A DNA stretch of 60,510 bases from a virus: positions 1 to 60,510 of the IMG/VR virus record IMGVR_UViG_3300034012_000174, one strand, 5' to 3'. Under the pieces are notes generated by a model. It did no database searches. It worked only from the letters and a program-made list of their open reading frames with translations, and was not told the origin of the DNA. Shown one piece after another: positions 24,110 to 32,802 of the stretch. Made by a program: the position numbers and the translations under genes. Numbering within the stretch: the first letter of the stretch is position 1; each line of letters starts with the position of its first letter.

Positions 24110-26065
24110 ATGGAAACTAAACCTTACGCAATCCAGTCGCCCGAAGACATCGCCAAAGAATACGGTGGTAACAAACAACGTATTGCGCAGGCTGCGCAGA
24201 TTGGTCTGCTTGACCCTACCGCTGCGGTGTTGGCGGGTATGTTTATTGACCGCATGCGCGGTGCTCAGATGCAAGAGCAGGCTCCGCAACGCACAGTGGC
24301 TCAACAAGTTCTGGCACCACAACCTGCGGCCCCTCAAATGCCTGCGGGTGCTGGCTTAGGTGCAACTCCTGAAGCCTCTCAATTGGCAGCGGCTTATCCC
24401 GCTGAAGGCGCACCTCCCCCAGTTCCCGGTCCGTCCATGCCGCAAGAAGAGCCTATGATGGCTGCGGATGGTGGGTTGATGTCACTGCCTGTTGATGACG
24501 CTATGTTTGAGCCGTCCTATAACTCGGGCGGCATTGTTGCTTTTGCAGCGGGTACAAAAGACGCTATTCGTAGTGGCATAACTGACGAAGATGCTCGCCG
24601 TCTGGGTTACGGTAGCGCAGCAGAGTATGAAGAGTTTGCCCGTATACGTGGAAGCAGTCCGGGCGTTACTACTGCTGTACCGGCTCCTCCAGTTATCGAG
24701 GCTACACCCATCGCTCCGACTTTTTCGGACTCAATCGACCGGTCCGCGATGGAGAGAAAAATAGCCGGTGAAGTACCCCGAGGTGATAACTACTTAACTG
24801 GTGTGAACTCAATTCGTTCGGGTACCAATATATTTGATAACGCAGGCACGGAAGAGGTTTTCCTTACCCAGCCTAAGCCGGGTCGTTCCGGCCCAACGCC
24901 GGAAAATGCTGCACGACTTACATCTCGTGCGGACGCCGCTCCTGCGGTAGTCGATAAAGGCCCAGCGGGTAATGTTAAGACTGTTACAGATGCAGAAGTG
25001 GCTGCTGCCGCTGTAGATGCTGACCCCAAGGCTGCTGAGGCTGCGGTCAAGAAAGACGGCATTCCCGGTCTGCGTGCGTATGTCGATCAGTACAAGCAGT
25101 TGCTTGGTGAAGTACCAGAAGGTGAAGGACTCAAAGAGTACAAGGAGTACTTGAAAAGCCTGCCCGGTGAACTCGACAAGCGCAAGAAAGAAGACCTGTG
25201 GGGTGCACTCACCCAGTTTGGTTTCAACCTTGCTGGCTCGCAGTCTCCATACTTCTTGCAAGCCGCTGGTCAAGCGGGCGCTCAGACGATGCCTGCCATC
25301 ACTGGTGCTATCAAAGAACGTCGTAGTGCTGAAGCCGAGGCCCGTAAGTCTCGTGCTGAACTTGACAAGATGACCCGTGCTGAGGGGATCAAAGCAATTG
25401 AGGGTGGTGTCAAGTTGTACGGTGACGACCAAACTCGTCAGGCTCAGTTGGATGCAGCCCGTATGGCGGCTAACAAACTTACCGACATGCGCAGTTATGT
25501 GGCTGACTACGTACAGTCTGCTCGTGCGGCGGGTGATAAAGACACTCCGGATGCTGTGTTGCGTCAACAGGGTGCAGAGAAATACCTGAACCTGTACAGC
25601 GCCTCGGGTGCTCGTGCACAGGCTGCGCTTACCCAAGCCGACGTTGCTACACGTCAAGCAGAGACTAATATTCAGGATCGTGCCCGTGACAACGTGGATA
25701 CCTCGTTGGCTAAGAACTGGAATAGCCCTGAAAACAAGAAGATTCGTGAGTTTCAAAAGCAAGACCGACAGAACAACAAAGAGGGCAAGCCGTCCAATCT
25801 TGCTGGCGAGTACATTCAGGGTCTGTACAAAACGGAAGAAACCCGTATTCGCGGGTCTCAACCTGCTCCGGCTGCTCCGGCTGCTCCTGCCCCGGCCCCT
25901 GCTGCGGCACCCAAACCTGCAACGGGTGAAGTCAAGTCTCCATCCGGTAAGGTTATCCCTGCCGCTGCGGTTGCTCAGTTGAAGGCTGGTGACACACCAA
26001 CAGCAAGGAAACAGTTTGATGAGGTCTTCGGTGCGGGTGCTGCTGCCAAAGTGCTTGGTAAATAA
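24110..26065 (+). CDS. Internal virion protein, Ala/Pro-rich and helical
   Basis: 651 residues. The N-terminal third has a Pro/Gln-rich disordered stretch and the phrase ADGGLMSLPVDDAM ... SGGIVAFAAG common in ejection-protein neighbours. The second half is long charged helices (EARKSRAELDKMTRAEG) and an Ala/Pro linker (PAAPAAPAPAPAAAPKP) before a C-terminal helix. Disordered linker plus coiled helices fits an internal core protein. The reverse strand has long open shadow frames here. Confidence 0.6.
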   Translation: METKPYAIQSPEDIAKEYGGNKQRIAQAAQIGLLDPTAAVLAGMFIDRMRGAQMQEQAPQRTVAQQVLAPQPAAPQMPAGAGLGATPEASQLAAAYPAEGAPPPVPGPSMPQEEPMMAADGGLMSLPVDDAMFEPSYNSGGIVAFAAGTKDAIRSGITDEDARRLGYGSAAEYEEFARIRGSSPGVTTAVPAPPVIEATPIAPTFSDSIDRSAMERKIAGEVPRGDNYLTGVNSIRSGTNIFDNAGTEEVFLTQPKPGRSGPTPENAARLTSRADAAPAVVDKGPAGNVKTVTDAEVAAAAVDADPKAAEAAVKKDGIPGLRAYVDQYKQLLGEVPEGEGLKEYKEYLKSLPGELDKRKKEDLWGALTQFGFNLAGSQSPYFLQAAGQAGAQTMPAITGAIKERRSAEAEARKSRAELDKMTRAEGIKAIEGGVKLYGDDQTRQAQLDAARMAANKLTDMRSYVADYVQSARAAGDKDTPDAVLRQQGAEKYLNLYSASGARAQAALTQADVATRQAETNIQDRARDNVDTSLAKNWNSPENKKIREFQKQDRQNNKEGKPSNLAGEYIQGLYKTEETRIRGSQPAPAAPAAPAPAPAAAPKPATGEVKSPSGKVIPAAAVAQLKAGDTPTARKQFDEVFGAGAAAKVLGK

Positions 26066-26076
26066 AGGGAGCCGTT

Positions 26077-29000
26077 GTGGAGAACCCCTTCGCAAAATAC
26101 AGGGAACAAGAGGAACCTAATCCGTTTCGTAAGTTCGCCCAAGAAGAACCTGTTGCAGCCCCGGCCCCTAAGAAGGAAGAGGCTGTTCCAGTAGCAGCAC
26201 CTGCGGCTGCGCCCGCACCTAAACCCGCAGAGGTCAATCCGTTTGCACAATATGCACCCGGTGCGCCTGCTGTCGCTCCGCAAGAAGAAGGTTCATTCTG
26301 GGGTGAAATCAAGAAGGGTTTTGGTTCGGCTTGGGAACAAATTAAATATCTTCCCGACGCATTAAAGTTACAAGCAAGTTCTGAAGCAATTGACATGAAC
26401 AAGCAATTGCTCAATGCGTATGCACAGATCGACGCGGGCAAAGAGTTTTCTCCGGCTGAGGCGTCTCAGTTGCGGATGGACTATGCCATGCTGCGTAACT
26501 ACCAAAAAGCCAACCCGACCAAACGTGCAGAGATTAAGGGTGGTGGGGAAACGTTTGTTAAAGAACGCTCGAAACAAATTATTGATGCTATCCCTGCGTA
26601 TGCGGAGTATCAAAAACGCCTAGAGCCATACAAGGGTCGTGTGCCTGATGCCACCGACATTACGTCGCTGAAAGACTTCCGTGACTGGCTGGGCTTTAAC
26701 GTAGCCTCCGGTGCTGTGCAGTTAGTGCCTGTTATGGCTGCTGCCTACACTACTGGCGGTGCGGGTGCTTTCACTGTTGGTACTGGTCTTGCTATGCAAG
26801 AAGGTATTCAGAACCGACTCAATTTCGTTCTCGACAAGGTAAAGAGTCTCTCTCCTGAAGAACAGGCTACGGCAGTACAAGAATACCTCAGAGCGACGGG
26901 AGACACCACTATGGCTGTCGCTCTTGCTTCGGGTGCCCTTGATCTTGCTGGCCCTGTGGGGACCATCTTACGCAAGCAGTTGTCCAAAGAAGTTGGCAAA
27001 GAAGCCGTCAAATTTGAAACCAAAAGACAAGCCGCTAAGGCTGCGGCTAAAGAAGCCCCTCGTGAGATTGGTGAGGAGTTTCTTACGGGTGGTGCACAGG
27101 AAATTGCGCAGATTGCTGGCGAGCGCAACGTTGGCGAACAGACCGGAGACATATTCTCCAAAGAAAACGTCAAGCGTGTGTTTAACGCTGCGGCTGCGGA
27201 AGCAGCAGGAAGCCTCAGTGGTAGCGGCATCAACGTAACCACTGCTGTGGGTAAGCAAGCCTTGCAGGAACGTGCCGAACGTCTTGCTCAGGAAGAACTT
27301 ACAAACCAAGTCCGCGAGATGGAGCGGCGTACTCGTCAGGCCGACGTATCGGCTGCGGCTGACAAGATTGGACCCACTTTTGATGCGCTGGTGGCGAAAT
27401 ACCAAGCCGAAGGCATGTCTGAAACTGATGCGTTCAAAGCGGCGGGTGCCGACATAGCGCAAGGGAGGGTTGATCTTGGAGACATTGGAACTGACACCGG
27501 AAGAGGTGAGCCTAGCGTTTCTGTGCCTAGTGGGGGAGCAGAAGTCGTCGAGTCTGCCGCCGAGCCTTCAGAAACTGGAACTGCACCAGTGGCAGTACCT
27601 AGCGCACCTGTTGGCGATGCTGGAGCAGGAACGCAACCTGTCGCAACTGCACTAGAAGGTCGAGTTGAGCCTTCGCTGGATGTCGAAGCACTCGCTGCCT
27701 TACCTGTTGAACCCGGCCCGACGTTGGATGTAGATGCGCTTATGGCGCAAGAACCCCGTCAATTAGGACGTACGGAACCAAGCCTTGAGCCTATGGCTGC
27801 GGCAGAACCCGGGTCGTTGGAAGAACAAGTTCGTCAGGCTTACGAGCCGTCTATCGCTGACCAGATCATTGCACGGGCTAATGAGATTACCCAAGAAGCC
27901 GCTGATCTAGGCGCATCAGTAAATCCGGAACTGGCTCTACGTGCTGCTGAAGCGCAGGTTACTGAGGTTCTGGACGAGGCTGCATTGACCGAAACTGCCG
28001 CACCTACGGAGACTGTGGAAACTGCCGCACCTACGGAGACTGTGGAAACTGAAGCGGAAACCGAAACTGCTGCCCCTGCTGAAACCGTGGCTTTGGACGC
28101 GGTGACTGAAGACACTCCTGCTTCTGCGCTACCTGTAAACCCTGAGACGGGTTTAAAACCAAAAGGTAAACGTGGTCGTAAGCCTGTAGAGCGTACGCCG
28201 GAAGAACAGACTGCTGCCGAGGCTCAACGCAAAGAACGTCAAAAAGTCGGGCGGGATTCCATTCGCACTGCGGAAAAAGCCCGTGCTGTTATTGAAAAAC
28301 CGTTCAATGTGGACGACTACGACTCTATGGATGCTGCTAGAGCGGCGGCTATCGAGTTGCAACAGGAGCGAGACAACGCACTTGTTGAGGCTTACCGTAT
28401 TCTGAATGACCGCAACATCAGCCCAACTTCTAAGGCCAAGCAGGTTGCCAAGCGCATCATCGACCATCCAAGCGTTGATTTCCAAGAAAAACAGCGAGCG
28501 CAAGTACGTGCCAAACAGCCGGATACTGCCCGTGCAGACTTTCTCCAAGGTTCGACCAACGCCCAGCCGGATACGTTCTACGAGACCGTGACGGACGCAA
28601 CCAAGGCAATCGACCATGTTATTAAGACTGGGAACGCTTTTGAGAAACTGCTCGCCCAACGCATCAAACCCTTCCTTAAAGGGGTAAATGTTGTCATCGT
28701 CAGTGACCCTGAGACTGACATTCCTGATGCCCGTACCCGCCGTAACTTCCGTGGCGCGATGGGTCTGTACGTCGAAAAAGGCAAGCAGCGCACCATCTAT
28801 CTAAGCAACAAGCCGGGTTTGCGTGGCATCAACAACATGACGTTCCTGCACGAAGCACTTCACGGTGCGACGATGGCGCAGATCAACGCATGGACAAAAG
28901 ACCCTAACTCGGTAAGTCCACAAGCCCGCGCTGCCGTTGCCGATTTGCAGAAGGTGATGCTCCAAGCGTACAAGTATTACGCGGTGATGAACGTGTCGGG

Positions 29001-32000
29001 TAAAACTGACCCGCTAGAGGATGCGCTTTTTGATTTGGGGGCGTTTACTGATCTCAAGGAGTTTGTTGCCTACGGTCTGACCCAGCCCGAGATGCAAGAC
29101 TTCCTGATGAAGGTGCCCGGTCAATACAAGTTTGATGGCGACACCCTTAACCGTGGACTGCTCACTAAGTTTGTGCAGTCTATTCGCAAGATGTTTAGCA
29201 TGGGGCCGCAGTATGACTCTGCGTTCCAAGACCTTGTGGTGGTAACGGATCGTCTGCTACGTGCAGCCCCTGCCCCTTCTTCTCAGAGCACTATCATGGC
29301 TCTGGCAAAGAAAATTACCGCAAAGCAAAACAAGACTCTTGGCAAACTGGCAAAGTCGCAAAGTGCAACGGATTTGAACGCTAGTGTGGGCGAGTTAATG
29401 ATGCAAACCCGTAACGCCAAAGATGCGGTGCGGCTGCTTAAGTCTGCATATAGTGCTTTGTCTGTGGGTACTATACGTAAAATTTTGCCCACGCAAACTA
29501 CGATGGACATCACACGCTGGGTGGGTGATCGCATCAACAACCTCAAAGTCATCAACGACGCAGTGCAAGACATGGCTGGCATGCGTGCCAAGATGATTCG
29601 GGAACTGGCGCAGAAAGTCCCTGAGTGGGTGGCGTTTGGTCAGAAGTACGAAGACGGTGCTCGGGCGCTAGGCGATGTCATGCACGCATCTACGTTGCTA
29701 GGTGTTGACCCAACAGCGCACTCAGACCTTACCGATGCGTTGAAGAACGACACTCAATTGCAGCAGTTAAAAGCCGACTACCAAGCCGCACTTACTGACC
29801 CTAACAAGTCACCCAAACAACGAGCCACTGCCAAAGGCAACGTCACCAAACGTGAGAACGAGTTGAAGGTGGTGTACGAAGGTGGCTTGGTGGTGAACCC
29901 TCATACCGGGGAGAAGTACAACATTAGTGGTTGGGAGAGCCTTGCCAAGCCCATATTCGGTAACGGTGAAGGGCAGCGCATCTACGTCATGGCGCGTGAT
30001 GCCTACCGGGATACGTTTGACCTGCATCAAAAGTTGCTGATCGAGAAGATCACTAAGGCCAACATTCCGGGCAAAGCCAACCAACCCAATACCCCCAAGG
30101 GCAAACTGATTGCCCAGATTACGCAGACTTTCCAAGAAGCCCAACAGTTAGGGGTGTACTTCCCCCTCATGCGTTACGGCAACTACTGGTTGCGTATCGG
30201 TAAAGGCAAGTCGGGTGAGTTCTATATGTTCGAAACCGCAACGGCTCGTAACAACTATGCCCGTAAGCGTGCGGAAGAATCTGGCAAAACGCTCGATGAC
30301 ATGATCGAGAACCAAGATTACGATGTGGGTGATGACCTGCGCGAGATGCGTAACGACATCGTTGAGTCCAGTCAAATGCTCAAGGACATCTTCAAGGCAC
30401 TGGAAGACAGCGCCAAGATGGACCCCACTACCGGTAAGGCTGGCATTTCGGATGTAGACGCGATCAAAGATCAGGTCTACCAGATGTACCTGATGACGCT
30501 GCCTGATCGGGACATCCGCCGTAAGTTTACCCACCGCCAAGGTAAGACTGGTTTCAGTGCCGACGTGCTTCGTAACTTCATTGTGTCCCAGCACACTGCG
30601 GCTAACCAACTGGCACGCCTTGCCTACTCCGACAAGATTCGTCTGGGTATTGGTTCCGCTTATGCTGAACTTGCAGGCAACCCTGACAAGTTGAAACTCG
30701 GTGCGTTCGTGGATGAGATTGCTACGCGAGCCAGTGCAGAGATGACCCCCGCAGTTCCGGGCGAGTTTAACTGGGACCAAATGGCAAGCCTTGGTAACCA
30801 AGTGGTGTTTTACTACATGCTGACTTCGCCTAAGTCGGCCTTGGTGCAAATGACGCAGTTGCCGATTGTTGGCTTACCAGTCCTGACCGCCGAGTATGGT
30901 GCAACCGAGACGGCAAAAGTTACCGCTCGTTACTCCAACCTGTTTAACAAACTTGGCACTACTAAGGTAGACAAGAACGGCAACGTGACCACTAAGTGGG
31001 GCGAGCCTTCGATCAACGATTCCAACTACGTTAATAAGCATCCAGACCCTGAGTACCGCAAGGCACTCAAGCGTGCATGGGAAGCCGCCCAAGACCGAGA
31101 CATCTTCATGTCTACCTACGCTGCCGACATGACAAGCCGTGCCGCTGTGCCCACTGGCAAGTACGAAGGCTGGATGAAGAAGGGCACTCGGGCTACGTTG
31201 AACTTGATGGGCGGTGCCTTCCACCACTTGGAGCGCATCACACGTGAAATTATGTACATGTCCACGTTTGAACTGGAATTTGCTCGTGCTAAGAAAGAAG
31301 GGCTAAACAACTCAGACGCTACGGACCGTGCGATCAATGCTGCAACCAACATAGTGTACGAGGCGCTGTTTAACTACACCCAGTACAACAAACCGCGCAT
31401 CATGAAGGCTGGTGCTATTCCTCGTTTGGCTACCCAGTTCATGACTTACCCGCTTCAGATGACTTCATATCTGGTGCGCAACTTCTATGGAATGCTCCCC
31501 TACTTAAACAAAGAAGACAAACGTGATGCTGCCATCAAGTTCTTTGGTACGATGGGTATGACTGGCCTGTTTGCGGGTGTGGTCGGCCTGCCCGGGTACA
31601 GCATGATTATGGGTATGGCAGAGGGAATTCGAGAAGCACTTCGCCCTGACATGGAAGATGATGATTCCGATGAAGAGTACGACGAGGACGATGAAGGCGA
31701 CCCGCTGGGCAAACGCAGTCTCGACTTGTGGTTCCGTGAGTGGTTCATTCCAACTTACTTTGGTCGGGGTAGTGACCTTGCTAAGGCAATGGGTCTGACC
31801 GAAGAACAGGCTCTGGCTCTGCAACGTGGCGTTAAGATGGGGCCGATCTCTGCACTGACTGACCTGAACATTGGTGCATCGGTGTCGCTGGATGGTCTGT
31901 GGTTCCGTGACGATGTACCTGCGGAAGACTCCAAGGCTGCATTTACGCAGTTCATTTTTAACTTTGTGACTGGCCCATTCGGTAGCATGGGGCAACAGAT

Positions 32001-32544
32001 TGCCTCTGCTTTCGATGACTTCAACAACGGTCAATTTAACCGTGGGGTTGAAAAAATGCTTCCTGCGTTCTTCCGTGGTGGGGCAAAGGCCCTCCGGCTA
32101 TCGGAAGAGGGGGAAAAAAATCGCCAAGGAGATAAAATCCGTAGTGCCGAGTGGTACACCACGGGCAAATTGTTGGGCACGGCACTGGGTTTCCAAAGCA
32201 CTGAAGTAGCCGAGATTCAGAAAAAGAACTTCATTGCCAAACGCATGGAGATGGATATCGACAAAGACCGTAAAAAAGTGTTGGATGATCTTGATCTTGC
32301 AGTGCAGCGGTATGAAGACAATCCGACGGACCGCAACGAGACTCGTCTTGAAGACTCTCTAGTAGCCATTGACCGTTTTAACTACAAGAACGGAATGAAG
32401 GCTATCAGTGGTGAGACCGTGTCGAAGTCGTTGTCTGGTCGGGCACAGCGCCGTATGGAAGCAGTTGAAGGACTTAGCGTCAGCCCTCAATTTGCGCCAT
32501 ATATTTATCCACTGCTCGAACGCTCTCAAGTGCCGCAGGAATAA
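26077..32544 (+). CDS. Giant internal (polyvalent-type) virion protein with HExxH motif
   Basis: 2,155 residues from a GTG with AAAGGGAG upstream. Layout: Pro/Ala-rich N terminus, hydrophobic patch around residues 205-245, a disordered Glu/Thr/Ala-rich region near 470-690, a metallopeptidase-like HEALH at 925-929 preceded by LRGINNMTFL, long helical regions, then MLTSPKSALVQMTQLPIVGL (a motif of large polyvalent protein domains, from memory), a strongly acidic stretch near 1865 (DDDSDEEYDEDDEGD) and a helical C terminus. It is likely packed in the head and ejected into the host with the DNA, as with T7 gp16. It ends the rightward unit. Confidence 0.7.
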   Translation: MENPFAKYREQEEPNPFRKFAQEEPVAAPAPKKEEAVPVAAPAAAPAPKPAEVNPFAQYAPGAPAVAPQEEGSFWGEIKKGFGSAWEQIKYLPDALKLQASSEAIDMNKQLLNAYAQIDAGKEFSPAEASQLRMDYAMLRNYQKANPTKRAEIKGGGETFVKERSKQIIDAIPAYAEYQKRLEPYKGRVPDATDITSLKDFRDWLGFNVASGAVQLVPVMAAAYTTGGAGAFTVGTGLAMQEGIQNRLNFVLDKVKSLSPEEQATAVQEYLRATGDTTMAVALASGALDLAGPVGTILRKQLSKEVGKEAVKFETKRQAAKAAAKEAPREIGEEFLTGGAQEIAQIAGERNVGEQTGDIFSKENVKRVFNAAAAEAAGSLSGSGINVTTAVGKQALQERAERLAQEELTNQVREMERRTRQADVSAAADKIGPTFDALVAKYQAEGMSETDAFKAAGADIAQGRVDLGDIGTDTGRGEPSVSVPSGGAEVVESAAEPSETGTAPVAVPSAPVGDAGAGTQPVATALEGRVEPSLDVEALAALPVEPGPTLDVDALMAQEPRQLGRTEPSLEPMAAAEPGSLEEQVRQAYEPSIADQIIARANEITQEAADLGASVNPELALRAAEAQVTEVLDEAALTETAAPTETVETAAPTETVETEAETETAAPAETVALDAVTEDTPASALPVNPETGLKPKGKRGRKPVERTPEEQTAAEAQRKERQKVGRDSIRTAEKARAVIEKPFNVDDYDSMDAARAAAIELQQERDNALVEAYRILNDRNISPTSKAKQVAKRIIDHPSVDFQEKQRAQVRAKQPDTARADFLQGSTNAQPDTFYETVTDATKAIDHVIKTGNAFEKLLAQRIKPFLKGVNVVIVSDPETDIPDARTRRNFRGAMGLYVEKGKQRTIYLSNKPGLRGINNMTFLHEALHGATMAQINAWTKDPNSVSPQARAAVADLQKVMLQAYKYYAVMNVSGKTDPLEDALFDLGAFTDLKEFVAYGLTQPEMQDFLMKVPGQYKFDGDTLNRGLLTKFVQSIRKMFSMGPQYDSAFQDLVVVTDRLLRAAPAPSSQSTIMALAKKITAKQNKTLGKLAKSQSATDLNASVGELMMQTRNAKDAVRLLKSAYSALSVGTIRKILPTQTTMDITRWVGDRINNLKVINDAVQDMAGMRAKMIRELAQKVPEWVAFGQKYEDGARALGDVMHASTLLGVDPTAHSDLTDALKNDTQLQQLKADYQAALTDPNKSPKQRATAKGNVTKRENELKVVYEGGLVVNPHTGEKYNISGWESLAKPIFGNGEGQRIYVMARDAYRDTFDLHQKLLIEKITKANIPGKANQPNTPKGKLIAQITQTFQEAQQLGVYFPLMRYGNYWLRIGKGKSGEFYMFETATARNNYARKRAEESGKTLDDMIENQDYDVGDDLREMRNDIVESSQMLKDIFKALEDSAKMDPTTGKAGISDVDAIKDQVYQMYLMTLPDRDIRRKFTHRQGKTGFSADVLRNFIVSQHTAANQLARLAYSDKIRLGIGSAYAELAGNPDKLKLGAFVDEIATRASAEMTPAVPGEFNWDQMASLGNQVVFYYMLTSPKSALVQMTQLPIVGLPVLTAEYGATETAKVTARYSNLFNKLGTTKVDKNGNVTTKWGEPSINDSNYVNKHPDPEYRKALKRAWEAAQDRDIFMSTYAADMTSRAAVPTGKYEGWMKKGTRATLNLMGGAFHHLERITREIMYMSTFELEFARAKKEGLNNSDATDRAINAATNIVYEALFNYTQYNKPRIMKAGAIPRLATQFMTYPLQMTSYLVRNFYGMLPYLNKEDKRDAAIKFFGTMGMTGLFAGVVGLPGYSMIMGMAEGIREALRPDMEDDDSDEEYDEDDEGDPLGKRSLDLWFREWFIPTYFGRGSDLAKAMGLTEEQALALQRGVKMGPISALTDLNIGASVSLDGLWFRDDVPAEDSKAAFTQFIFNFVTGPFGSMGQQIASAFDDFNNGQFNRGVEKMLPAFFRGGAKALRLSEEGEKNRQGDKIRSAEWYTTGKLLGTALGFQSTEVAEIQKKNFIAKRMEMDIDKDRKKVLDDLDLAVQRYEDNPTDRNETRLEDSLVAIDRFNYKNGMKAISGETVSKSLSGRAQRRMEAVEGLSVSPQFAPYIYPLLERSQVPQE

Positions 32545-32569
32545 AAAACCCCGGGAATAACCCCGGGGT
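32543..32569 (-). terminator. Terminator of the leftward replication arm
   Basis: Stem ACCCCGGG (32548-32555) / CCCGGGGT (32562-32569) with loop AATAAC. The A run at 32543-32548 gives a U run on the minus strand, so it ends leftward transcription. It lies at the 3' end of the convergent rightward operon and may act there too, although no T run follows on the plus strand. Confidence 0.8.
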
Positions 32570-32627
32570 GTAAGGTAGGCAACTACGCCAAGAAAGCGGA
32601 AGGAGCGATTCTTCCGCGCTCAGTATA

Positions 32628-32795
32628 TCAAAGACGCCATATCCGTAAACCCCTAACGCCGTCTTCAATCACAACTTTGGTCAGAATGTTGTACCGAAAC
32701 CTCTGTGTGGTACGACGAATCTCTTTCTCTGCAACAGGCGGGTTCAGGCAAGGGATGAAAAACGAGCACCCTTTCCTAAACTTTTTCCAGTTCAC
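32628..32795 (-). CDS. Small conserved phage protein, last gene of leftward arm
   Basis: 55 residues from a GTG at 32795, ten bases after GGAGAAGG, which lies in the end of the primase gene; an in-frame ATG at 32822 would give 64 residues. It reads MNWKKFRKGCSFFIPCLNPP and ends VVIEDGVRGLRIWRL, a pattern I recognise from short phage proteins of unknown role. About 60 bases separate it from the terminator. Confidence 0.65.
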   Translation of the reverse strand: MNWKKFRKGCSFFIPCLNPPVAEKEIRRTTQRFRYNILTKVVIEDGVRGLRIWRL

Positions 32796-32802
32796 TTGGT
32801 AA

